From CAYVUI01 sp964454745 (GTDB lineage Bacteria > Planctomycetota > Phycisphaerae > Sedimentisphaerales > Anaerohalosphaeraceae): a stretch of DNA of 5,997 nucleotides. This document shows positions 1-5,950 of the stretch, in pieces. Below the pieces are notes generated by a model. The model did no database searches and was not told the origin of the DNA. It worked only from the letters and a program-made list of their open reading frames with translations. The translations under genes and the position numbers were made by a program. How positions within the stretch are numbered: the stretch's first letter is position 1; every line of letters starts with the position of its first letter. The stretch lies in contig CAYVUI010000169.1 of assembly GCA_964454745.1 (NCBI GenBank), positions 1 to 5,997 of the forward strand, in the 5' to 3' direction.

Positions 1-84
1 GATAAAAACCGGCAGATAAAACAAACTGTGTCTAACAGTGCGACTGCTTCCGCCGACATTGTCTTTTTTGATTTTTTCCAAGTA

Positions 85-107
85 CCTATTCGACTGGCAG
101 GAATAGG
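85..107. repeat. Short inverted repeat (7-bp stem, 9-nt loop)
   Basis: CCTATTC at 85-91 pairs perfectly with GAATAGG at 101-107 around the loop GACTGGCAG. No T-run follows on either strand, so it is not a standard terminator. An alternative, longer-spaced pairing exists between GGAAT (100-104) and ATTCC (119-123). The role is unknown. It could be a protein site or a recombination core, or it could be chance. Confidence 0.35.
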
Positions 108-184
108 CAAGTGTAGTCATTCCCTGTCAACTGCTGGCAACAACAAAAATCTGTACTATGATTGTCTACTTTTTTTTTAGAGGA

Positions 185-199
185 CTTTTGATACTTTTG
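185..199 (-). repeat. CAAAAG repeat cluster A (two units, inverted)
   Basis: CTTTTG occurs at 185-190 and 194-199, exactly 9 bp apart. Read on the minus strand this is CAAAAGTAT followed by CAAAAG. A single unit in the opposite orientation (CAAAAG, 207-212) lies just to the right. Together 194-200 and 206-212 form a 7-bp stem (CTTTTGT/ACAAAAG) with a 5-nt loop. Confidence 0.6.
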
Positions 200-234
200 T
201 TACTTACAAAAGGGGGCCATTTTCATAAAACACG

Positions 235-250
235 CTTTTGTACCTTTTGA
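235..250 (-). repeat. CAAAAG repeat cluster B (two units, inverted)
   Basis: CTTTTGTACCTTTTGA contains CTTTTG at 235-240 and 244-249, again 9 bp apart. Its 16-nt reverse complement matches cluster D at 476-491 without a mismatch, so B and D are a perfect 16-bp inverted pair about 240 bp apart. The outer part (235-242) also pairs with TACAAAAG at 205-212. Confidence 0.65.
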
Positions 251-361
251 GAGGTGTTCCTATAAGAGTCTTAATTTACTTTGTCATTTATAGACATAAC
301 ATGTCATAAGCAGTCATTGCTGTGCACTTTTACCTAAACCTACATCCACAAAAAATACTAC

Positions 362-374
362 TTTCGTTACGAAA
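362..374. promoter_or_regulatory. Palindrome TTTCGTTACGAAA
   Basis: This is a perfect 6-bp inverted repeat (TTTCGT/ACGAAA) around one central T, ending 7 bp before the first bases of repeat cluster C. The dyad symmetry and the position beside phased repeats suggest a dimeric DNA-binding protein site. No cognate protein can be named. Confidence 0.35.
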
Positions 375-380
375 TGGCAG

Positions 381-407
381 TATCAAAAGGCGCAAAAGGT
401 GCAAAAG
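381..407 (+). repeat. CAAAAG repeat cluster C (three units)
   Basis: CAAAAG lies at 384-389, 393-398 and 402-407, a strict 9-bp period. The units read CAAAAGGCG, CAAAAGGTG and CAAAAGTTA, preceded by TAT. This is the largest cluster. The preceding TATCAAAAGG decamer recurs in cluster D (474-483). Confidence 0.65.
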
Positions 408-473
408 TTATATTTTCAGGTGACCGTCGACACATAAAGGAGATGTTTTTAAAAAGGATACCCCCAAAACAAG

Positions 474-491
474 TATCAAAAGGTACAAAAG
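474..491 (+). repeat. CAAAAG repeat cluster D (two units)
   Basis: TATCAAAAGG begins at 474, with CAAAAG at 477-482 and 486-491, 9 bp apart. Positions 476-491 are the exact reverse complement of cluster B (235-250). The cluster lies about 65 bp beyond the end of the minus-strand gene pair, that is, downstream of those genes. This makes it a poor candidate for their operator. Confidence 0.65.
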
Positions 492-556
492 TCGAAAACT
501 TCTTCTAACCTCTTTTTATTAAAGCAATTACAGTCGCAACTTATGAAACTTCGATA

Positions 557-1390
557 TCAGTCCAAGTCCCAAAAGCCAAATTCATCGTTGCTGTACGGCA
601 CTGCCGACTCTAAATAGTCCATCTTGGCCTGAAAGGGATTGATTTTGTGACCGCACCGGGTAGATGGCAGAACTCGTTTCTTTTTCTGATAATAATCGAT
701 TTCATACCGAAGCCGGTCCTCACTTTCATCCAACAGAACCCCTTGGCACCCCAAACTGCGTCGTGAAAACTTACGCCCTTCTTTCGCTGCCTCAATTTCC
801 CAAAGTAGGTTATCCCGTTGTTCGCTTAAATGTGTATCCTTGCCAACCCATTGTTCATGCCGTTTAAAAGCATCCCAATAGTCACCCTTGACCCATCGAT
901 AATCTGATTCCAATTCACCTGAGTCGGGATTGTAGGCATCCCAGGTATCCGAATACTCGTGTTCGGCTTTTACAATCAGTTCACGAGCCGCCCCGTCCTG
1001 CCATGAAAGACGCTTCAGTTGCCACGCCAATGTCTTATCTGACTTCGATACCATCTGCAGGTACTTCGTAAAAGTATCCACGTCAGCCTGAATAACACAA
1101 TCCAGGCACAGGCGTGTTTCGATGTGATTTTCTTCTGGCTTATGCTGAACATAACCATGACGCGGCGCCCACCGTTGACATTGTTGGCAATGAAGCATCT
1201 TGGTTAGCTTGCGCCCACCCGGTGGATAATTGTTAACATCAATCTCGGCGACAGTACCCTCTTGGGTAACAAGCTTACGCACACACGCCTTGAACCATGC
1301 TGATGAACAGAACAATGTATTGAGCAGTTTTTGGTAAATCGAACCGACAAACATCGCCCAGGCCACCGGCTTTGCCTGCTGTTTTGTCAT
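557..1390 (-). CDS. Hypothetical protein with two CxxC pairs (possible zinc ribbon)
   Basis: I do not recognise this 277-aa protein. Two CxxC pairs are visible, C68-x2-C71 and C95-x2-C98, separated by 23 residues. That spacing suits a zinc ribbon, so nucleic-acid or protein binding is a reasonable but unproven guess. The N-terminal 40 residues are fairly hydrophobic and aromatic, but I see no convincing signal peptide or membrane helix. The middle (about 110-240) is rich in charged and aromatic residues and is probably helical. The C-terminal tail is acidic. The ATG overlaps the stop of the upstream gene in an ATGA, with GAGG about 10 bases before the start, so translation is probably coupled to that gene. 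It has no separate promoter that I can see and ends just before the repeat-rich region. Confidence 0.75.
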   Translation of the reverse strand: MTKQQAKPVAWAMFVGSIYQKLLNTLFCSSAWFKACVRKLVTQEGTVAEIDVNNYPPGGRKLTKMLHCQQCQRWAPRHGYVQHKPEENHIETRLCLDCVIQADVDTFTKYLQMVSKSDKTLAWQLKRLSWQDGAARELIVKAEHEYSDTWDAYNPDSGELESDYRWVKGDYWDAFKRHEQWVGKDTHLSEQRDNLLWEIEAAKEGRKFSRRSLGCQGVLLDESEDRLRYEIDYYQKKKRVLPSTRCGHKINPFQAKMDYLESAVPYSNDEFGFWDLD

Positions 1391-2328
1391 GCCGGTGAAT
1401 CCTCGCCGCTCAGTAATTCCTTAAGAATGTCTTCGACTTCCTTTGATTCGGCTTGGTACAGCAGTTTAGCAATCGGATGGTTATCGGGATTCTGTTTAAA
1501 TGATTTTACACAGGCCACATAAGTGGCTGAACTGTTAATATTCTGAGGCTTGCATGGATTCGGATGGTCGGATTTCACACAATGTTTCTCATTAATCCAA
1601 CGGCTGATTTTCGCAGGACCAAATTCCGAAGCGAACTTATTCATTTCCTCCTTAGCATTGAGGACATCCAACGCCATGGCCGAATACAACTTCGCATGAC
1701 GCTTGAAAAAATAGCTGACCTGCTGATCCACATACGGTTTTTGCCAGACAAAGTCGGTTGGCAGGGCTGTTGTTTTTGGGGGCTGATCCACTTTCGGTTT
1801 TGCTTGAACGACCGGTTTCCAAGGCACGGGTTGTCGTTTTGGAGCGACCTGTTCTGGGATTGCTGTGTCCTTAGGCGGCATTTCAGAAAGATCGACCTTG
1901 GACTTGCCGGTTAACGTCAATCGGTAATACATGCGCCACCCCTTGCCGGAGGCCATCCCCGGAGCCCACAGGTCGACCTGATCCTCACGGACAACTCGTT
2001 GTTGCAAAGCCGAACTGAATGCAACGGTCGGATACCGGTTCGACGATGGCATCAACATCTCAAAAAGGTAACTGAGCGATTCTTCCAGTCGCGTCCGTTC
2101 CATCCCGCCGGGATAAAGCGTCTCGGCCAGCGCCAACAACCGCAGTATCATGTCCACACCATCGCTGTCTTCGGAGGGCGCCAGCAGGAATTCACCAGCC
2201 CATTGGCACCAACTGGGTGCGGGTTTATGACCGTATTGTCCGCCCAATTCCCGACGGTACATCTGCTGTACCCATCCGGCATCGTCTGGGTGGAAATTGA
2301 TCAGCTCTAAAAGTTCTGAATCCTTCAT
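1387..2328 (-). CDS. Hypothetical protein, first gene of the minus-strand pair
   Basis: I do not recognise this 313-aa protein. It appears to have three parts: an N-terminal folded region (about 1-150) with a run of leucine-rich helices near 58-93; a proline/lysine/glutamine-rich linker (about 150-200); and a C-terminal region (about 200-313) that ends in an acidic helix. The linker contains a short internal duplication, K-P-x-V-D-Q at 177-182 and again at 197-202. H249, C250, H255, C259 and C273 cluster in the C-terminal part and could bind metal, but this is weak. The start is supported by AGGA eight bases upstream of the ATG and by a strong sigma70-type promoter about 40 bp further upstream. 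The stop overlaps the start of the 277-aa gene by 4 nt, so the two are co-expressed and may act together. Confidence 0.75.
   Translation of the reverse strand: MKDSELLELINFHPDDAGWVQQMYRRELGGQYGHKPAPSWCQWAGEFLLAPSEDSDGVDMILRLLALAETLYPGGMERTRLEESLSYLFEMLMPSSNRYPTVAFSSALQQRVVREDQVDLWAPGMASGKGWRMYYRLTLTGKSKVDLSEMPPKDTAIPEQVAPKRQPVPWKPVVQAKPKVDQPPKTTALPTDFVWQKPYVDQQVSYFFKRHAKLYSAMALDVLNAKEEMNKFASEFGPAKISRWINEKHCVKSDHPNPCKPQNINSSATYVACVKSFKQNPDNHPIAKLLYQAESKEVEDILKELLSGEDSPA
1722..1801 (-). repeat. In-frame direct repeat within the 313-aa gene linker
   Basis: A 20-nt sequence at 1722-1741 recurs at 1782-1801 with two mismatches (both begin GCTGATCCAC and end CGGTTTT). The 60-bp offset keeps the frame, giving K-P-[YK]-V-D-Q twice, 20 residues apart. 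It looks like a small tandem duplication in a flexible linker. Confidence 0.6.
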
Positions 2329-2606
2329 GTCGGATATCCTTAAATTATTGCAACAGGGTAAAAATAGGCAGTATAAACAGACCGTAAATGCCTGTCAAAA
2401 CCAAGGTCATAAATTTACATAAATAGCTTTAAGTCCCTGTAAATAGAACACTTTAAGAAAAAATCGCGTTTATGTCCCCAACCTTATAGAGAGGCAAATA
2501 TGCCGCTTCGATGAAATTGCCTTCTCCCGAGCTATTCAGCCCCTTTTTCTTACGACACAACCTCAGCTAATAACAGACACAAGACCCCCTTTTTAGGAGA
2601 AACACA
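2329..2606. other. Divergent intergenic regulatory region
   Basis: This 278-bp gap separates the minus-strand pair from the plus-strand series. It contains the minus-strand promoter at 2370-2398. It also holds short imperfect repeats: TAAATAG at 2420-2426 and 2440-2446, CTTTAAG at 2427-2433 and 2451-2457, and AGGCA (2366-2370) inverted as TGCCT (2389-2393) across the promoter spacer. I could not identify a convincing plus-strand promoter. TTATAG at 2484-2489 is a possible -10 but lacks a good -35. Confidence 0.55.
2370..2398 (-). promoter_or_regulatory. Sigma70-type promoter for the minus-strand gene pair
   Basis: Read on the minus strand, TTGACA (2398-2393) is a perfect -35 box. It is followed by a 17-bp spacer (2392-2376) and TATACT (2375-2370), which matches five of six -10 consensus bases. 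Initiation would fall near 2363, leaving a leader of about 35 nt before the ATG at 2328. An AGGCA/TGCCT inverted pair brackets the spacer between the two boxes and could be an operator. Confidence 0.75.
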
Positions 2607-2915
2607 ATGTCAGAAACAAGGAACACCCAAGGCCCCGATCACTGGGATGACGGCAGCAAAACCTTCACCGAAATGATCCGCGAATCGGAGCGGGAACTTC
2701 CGCTGGTGGAGTATCGTGATGGTGAATTCATCTTCTACGATGAACGTCGCAGCTCGTATGCGTTTGATGCAGACCGGTGCAATACCAATGCCAAACTGCT
2801 GGAATGGATTCGGCATATGACCGAGAAATGCTGGGTCATCGGTCAGCACATCCAGCAGTTCCTGCAGCTAGCCGTCAAGCATCAACCGCGGATTGAAATC
2901 GATTACAGCGCATAA
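2607..2915 (+). CDS. Small hypothetical protein (102 aa), first of the plus-strand series
   Basis: I do not recognise this protein. It is soluble-looking, with an acidic N-terminal half (about 1-50), a central segment with a CNTNAKLLEWI-type amphipathic helix (about 58-70), and a further helix around 75-92. No signal peptide, membrane segment or metal motif is seen. The ATG is well supported by AGGAG at 2595-2599, seven bases upstream. It is the first gene after the divergent intergenic region, followed 70 bp later by another small orphan gene and then by the AlpA-like and primase genes. That places it with the element's early or maintenance functions by position only. Its function is unknown. 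Confidence 0.7.
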   Translation: MSETRNTQGPDHWDDGSKTFTEMIRESERELPLVEYRDGEFIFYDERRSSYAFDADRCNTNAKLLEWIRHMTEKCWVIGQHIQQFLQLAVKHQPRIEIDYSA

Positions 2916-2985
2916 TCAACCACATTAGTTGCCCTGCACAGGACTATCATTTTCAAACCACTTTTTACTGAAAGGCCTCTCTACA

Positions 2986-3255
2986 ATGCACGAAATCGTT
3001 ATTGGAGGAAAAGGATCAGAAGTTTTGAGCGAATGGCTTCGGACATCATTCATTGGTGACGATGGGACTGTCTATCTGCCCTGCGGAGCGATGAGTAATG
3101 AAAGCGAATCATTACTCAGTCTGACCTATGATGGAGTTTCATATGTACAGCACAAACGGCATATTTACGCACCTGCATGGTGGCTGAAAAATGAACACCC
3201 TAAACAGGCTCATGTCATCGATATCATGTGCAAAAAGATTCTGACCTGTCAATAG
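2986..3255 (+). CDS. Small hypothetical protein (89 aa)
   Basis: I do not recognise this protein. From the ATG at 2986 it begins MHEIVIGGKG and has a mixed strand/helix pattern with several aromatics (Y-W-W rich around 61-67) and three cysteines (C33, C82, C88). No clear motif is present. An in-frame TTG at 2929 would add 19 residues, but GAAAGG ten bases before the ATG makes 2986 the better start. The 70-bp gap upstream and 107-bp gap downstream leave open whether it shares a transcript with its neighbours. It has no overlap with any convincing opposite-strand gene. Confidence 0.6.
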   Translation: MHEIVIGGKGSEVLSEWLRTSFIGDDGTVYLPCGAMSNESESLLSLTYDGVSYVQHKRHIYAPAWWLKNEHPKQAHVIDIMCKKILTCQ

Positions 3256-3312
3256 TGTTGTATTCATCACAAGAATTAGCACCGCTTAACAAGTGTTCCG
3301 ACTAAACCAATC

Positions 3313-3330
3313 CGATGTCACTTCGATGTC
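3313..3330 (+). promoter_or_regulatory. Tandem CGATGTC repeat upstream of the AlpA-like gene
   Basis: CGATGTC occurs at 3313-3319 and 3324-3330, 11 bp apart, close to one helical turn. The pair lies 33 bp upstream of the ATG at 3363. Same-face spacing and position fit an operator, perhaps for self-regulation by the AlpA-like protein. The repeat is short and could be chance. Confidence 0.25.
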
Positions 3331-3362
3331 GTCATAGCAATTCACTTTTATCGAGGATTACG

Positions 3363-3614
3363 ATGAAATGTTCTGACCACAATGACCGGTCCACTACGGC
3401 CGGACAGGATGCAGCACCTGTCGTCAATGCTGCGCTCATTTCGATTCAGGATGTCGCCACCCGGCTGGATTGTTCAACGCGGCATGTCTACCGCTTGGTC
3501 GATACCCGGCGAATCCCTCAACCAATCAAACTTGGTGCCCTTTTGCGCTGGGTTAAATCTGACTTTGATCAGTGGATTGCTTCCGGCTGCCCCGATTGCC
3601 GCAAGCGACAGTGA
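3363..3614 (+). CDS. AlpA-like / excisionase-family HTH DNA-binding protein
   Basis: This is an 83-aa protein with the HTH_17/AlpA fold seen in phage and island regulators and excisionases. Residues 25-46 (LISIQDVATRL...CSTRHVYRLV) form the helix-turn-helix. They are followed by the wing segment RRIPQPIKLG and the typical end [LR]RW-x3-DFDQWI (about 61-72). Proteins of this family bind tandem DNA sites, and known members activate or repress integrase and direct excision of integrated elements. I chose the ATG at 3363 because GAGG lies six bases upstream. An ATG at 3315 would add 16 residues unlike the family and has no good ribosome site. The C-terminus carries C76-x2-C79, an unusual addition. 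It lies 44 bp before the primase and is probably co-transcribed with it. Whether it is a regulator or an excisionase cannot be told here. Confidence 0.85.
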   Translation: MKCSDHNDRSTTAGQDAAPVVNAALISIQDVATRLDCSTRHVYRLVDTRRIPQPIKLGALLRWVKSDFDQWIASGCPDCRKRQ

Positions 3615-3658
3615 CGTAAACCCTTCATAATGATTGCAGAAAGTTGCAGGAGACATAG

Positions 3659-5944
3659 ATGAACTCGAATGTTCAAGATATACTCCATCGTTTAGAAAAG
3701 GTCAAATCCACAGCCGAGAATCAATGGTCTACATGCTGTCCGGCACATGAGGATAAGAAACCTTCATTGTCGATCAAATTGGCCGACGACGGCAAGGTCC
3801 TGATGCACTGCCATGCCGGCTGCACTGTCAGAGATATCTTGACGGCAATTGATCTCAAAGAGCGTGATTTATTTGCCGCTCCAAAATCCAAACCAAAGGG
3901 GCGCCCTAAGATCGAGGCAACCTATGACTATCAGGATGAGCAAGGCAACCTGCTCTACCAGGTGGTTCGGTATACTGACAAGACATTCAAGCAGCGCCGC
4001 CGGGGCGAGAACGGACGCTGGGTTTACAAAGTCAAGGGCTTGCCAAAGGTCTTATACCGACTTCCCGAGATTCTATCAGCTAATCCGGACGACTGGATTT
4101 TTATCGTCGAAGGTGAAAAGGATGTCGACAACCTGGTTAAGCATGGATTGATCGCGACCACCAACAGCGGAGGTGGAAATGCATGGAAATATTTGAGTGA
4201 TGATTCGGCACTGCATGACCGGCGGGTGGTAATCATTCCAGACAAAGATGAAACCGGCTATCAACATGCCGACAAAGTGGGCAGCAGATTAAACGGCAAA
4301 ACCAGAGAACTCCGCTACCTGATACTGGAAGGTGACGGCAAAGATGTAACCGACTGGCTCATTGCCGGCGGCACACGTGAAAAACTGCTCGAACTTCTTG
4401 ATCGTGCTCCTCAATGGACGCCTAAAATCAGCATCCACTATGTATGGCCCGATCCACAACTTCTGGACAAGGGGTTGCCGTCTGTTTTACCGTTCGATTA
4501 CAATTTACTGCCGAATACGTTACGGGACTGGGTCAGCGATATTACTGAACGAATGCAATGTCCGCCAGATTTCCCCGCAGTAACAGCCATGATTGCACTG
4601 GCTGGCACGGTAGGCCGACAGGTTGGCATCCGTCCTAAACGGTTCGATGACTGGACGGTGGTTCCGAATCTATGGGCAGCCCTGATTGGCCGGCCCAGCC
4701 TGATGAAGACGCCGCCCTTAAAAGCGACATTGCAACCTCTGGACATCCTCAATGGTGCCGAGATTGAAAGTTATGCTCAACGCTATGCAGAATTCGAAAA
4801 AGAAAAAGAGGTTGGCCGGCTTCGAAAGAGCGTACTGGAAGGAAAGATCAAAGCCGCTATCCGGGCCGGAAAAGAGTATGGGCACCTCAGTGCCGAGATG
4901 GCTGAGATTGACAGGATGCCCAAACCCATTCGCCGACGATATATCGTGAATGACTGCACGGTACAAGCGCTGGGTCAAATCCTCTCAGAAAATCCCTATG
5001 GTGTGATCGCTGTCCGCGATGAACTGATTGGACTCTTGAAATTCTTAGAATCCGTCGGTCAGGAATCTTCGCGGGCATTTTTCCTGGAAGGCTGGGACGG
5101 CAATGGGGCTCATGAGATTGATCGGATTGGTCGCGGCAATGTTCGAATCGAAGGCGTTTGTATCTCGCTGATCGGAACCATTCAACCCGGGCCCCTTCAG
5201 CAATACCTTCGCGATGCTGTAGAGGGCGGATCCGGTGATGATGGCTTAATTCAGCGGTTTCAATTGGCGGTCTGGCCGGATGATCCCTCAGAATGGAAAA
5301 ATATCGACCGAAAACCCGATCAAAAGGCTGCCAATCAAGTCTACGATGTGTTTTCCTATCTCAATAAATTGACGCCGGAAACGATCAATGCCAAATTCAA
5401 TGTCCTTGATTACAGAGCCATCCCTTATCTGCGGTTTTCAGATACCGCACAAGGACTCTTTACGGAGTGGATGGTTACCCGTGAGAACCGACTGAGGCAG
5501 GGTTTGGAAGACGGTGCAATGGAATCCCACATGACCAAGTTTCGCAGTCTGATTCCCTCGTTAGCTTTGCTGATTCATCTGGCTGAGTTTTATACCGGGT
5601 CGGTCAATCATGTTGCATTAGAACGTGCGATTGGTTGGGGTGATTATTTGCTCAGTCATGCCAGGCGGATCTATGCCTCTGCACAAACGGCCGGTAATCG
5701 ATCTGAAGATTTGTTAGCAATCAAGATTCAGCATGGACACCTTGAGGATGGTTTTACTGTCAGGGATGTCTATACGCGTCATTGGACAGGCTTGGATGAC
5801 AGAATTCAGATCGAACAGGACCTGCAGCAGCTGGCCGAATATGGCTGGGTTCGGCCGGAAAAATCCGCCACGGGCGGTCGACCTACCACAAAGTACCGCA
5901 TCAATCCCAAACTTTTTACATCATTTTCAGAACTTCCCACATAA
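3659..5944 (+). CDS. Mobile-element primase/ATPase: zinc finger, TOPRIM and DUF3987 domains
   Basis: This 761-aa protein would start replication of a phage-like or island element. Its domains in order are as follows. A CHC2-type zinc finger has ligands C27, H30, C51 and C55 (CPAH...CHAGC). A basic linker contains KPKGRPK (78-84), which resembles an AT-hook. A TOPRIM primase core has VEGEKD (E151), PDKDETG (D195, D197) and KDVTDWL (D229, D232). A DUF3987 ATPase-like domain (about 285-690) carries a P-loop-like GRPSLMKT (344-351) and a Walker-B-like region ending in D454-E455. A C-terminal winged-helix-like segment (about 690-755) has GGRPTTKYRINP. The combination resembles multifunctional primase-helicases such as the P4 alpha protein in role, not in exact sequence. 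AGGAG lies six bases before the ATG. The protein appears complete. The glycine normally before the P-loop lysine is replaced by M349. Confidence 0.9.
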   Translation: MNSNVQDILHRLEKVKSTAENQWSTCCPAHEDKKPSLSIKLADDGKVLMHCHAGCTVRDILTAIDLKERDLFAAPKSKPKGRPKIEATYDYQDEQGNLLYQVVRYTDKTFKQRRRGENGRWVYKVKGLPKVLYRLPEILSANPDDWIFIVEGEKDVDNLVKHGLIATTNSGGGNAWKYLSDDSALHDRRVVIIPDKDETGYQHADKVGSRLNGKTRELRYLILEGDGKDVTDWLIAGGTREKLLELLDRAPQWTPKISIHYVWPDPQLLDKGLPSVLPFDYNLLPNTLRDWVSDITERMQCPPDFPAVTAMIALAGTVGRQVGIRPKRFDDWTVVPNLWAALIGRPSLMKTPPLKATLQPLDILNGAEIESYAQRYAEFEKEKEVGRLRKSVLEGKIKAAIRAGKEYGHLSAEMAEIDRMPKPIRRRYIVNDCTVQALGQILSENPYGVIAVRDELIGLLKFLESVGQESSRAFFLEGWDGNGAHEIDRIGRGNVRIEGVCISLIGTIQPGPLQQYLRDAVEGGSGDDGLIQRFQLAVWPDDPSEWKNIDRKPDQKAANQVYDVFSYLNKLTPETINAKFNVLDYRAIPYLRFSDTAQGLFTEWMVTRENRLRQGLEDGAMESHMTKFRSLIPSLALLIHLAEFYTGSVNHVALERAIGWGDYLLSHARRIYASAQTAGNRSEDLLAIKIQHGHLEDGFTVRDVYTRHWTGLDDRIQIEQDLQQLAEYGWVRPEKSATGGRPTTKYRINPKLFTSFSELPT

Positions 5945-5950
5945 TTGCCT

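Larger units (their letters stand above)
1..556. other. AT-rich non-coding region carrying phased short repeats
   Basis: No convincing coding sequence is visible on either strand. The stretch lies downstream of the minus-strand gene pair and is noticeably more AT-rich than the coding part. It contains ten CAAAAG/CTTTTG hexamers, nine of them in 9-bp-phased clusters, a 13-nt palindrome at 362-374, a 7-bp hairpin at 85-107, and a run of nine T at 170-178. I see no clear rho-independent terminator for the minus-strand genes. This layout fits a replication origin, a recombination end with arm sites, or a regulatory region. The sequence alone does not choose between these. Confidence 0.7.

Noticed and set aside
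85..178. Rho-independent terminator for the minus-strand genes
   Set aside because: The hairpin at 85-107 is not followed by a T-run in the right direction, and the T9 run at 170-178 has no stem before it.
184..492. CRISPR array
   Set aside because: The repeated unit is only 6-9 bp with no spacers of uniform 25-40 bp, and the clusters are in both orientations.
1564..1914. Plus-strand open frame of 116 codons
   Set aside because: It lies entirely antisense to the 313-aa gene, has no ribosome site and gives a composition unlike a real protein. The same holds for the other antisense frames in 664-2310.
2929..2985. TTG start extending the 89-aa protein to 108 aa
   Set aside because: There is no good ribosome site before 2929. 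The ATG at 2986 has GAAAGG at a usable distance and is the stronger start codon.
2607..3255. Toxin-antitoxin pair
   Set aside because: The two small genes are separated by 70 bp, do not overlap, and show no known toxin or antitoxin motif.
3315..3362. ATG at 3315 as the start of the AlpA-like gene
   Set aside because: The extra 16 residues are unlike the family and overlap a likely operator repeat. GAGG sits six bases before the ATG at 3363.
4498..5078. Minus-strand and alternative-frame ORFs inside the primase gene
   Set aside because: They are shadows of a long gene with clear zinc-finger, TOPRIM and ATPase motifs.
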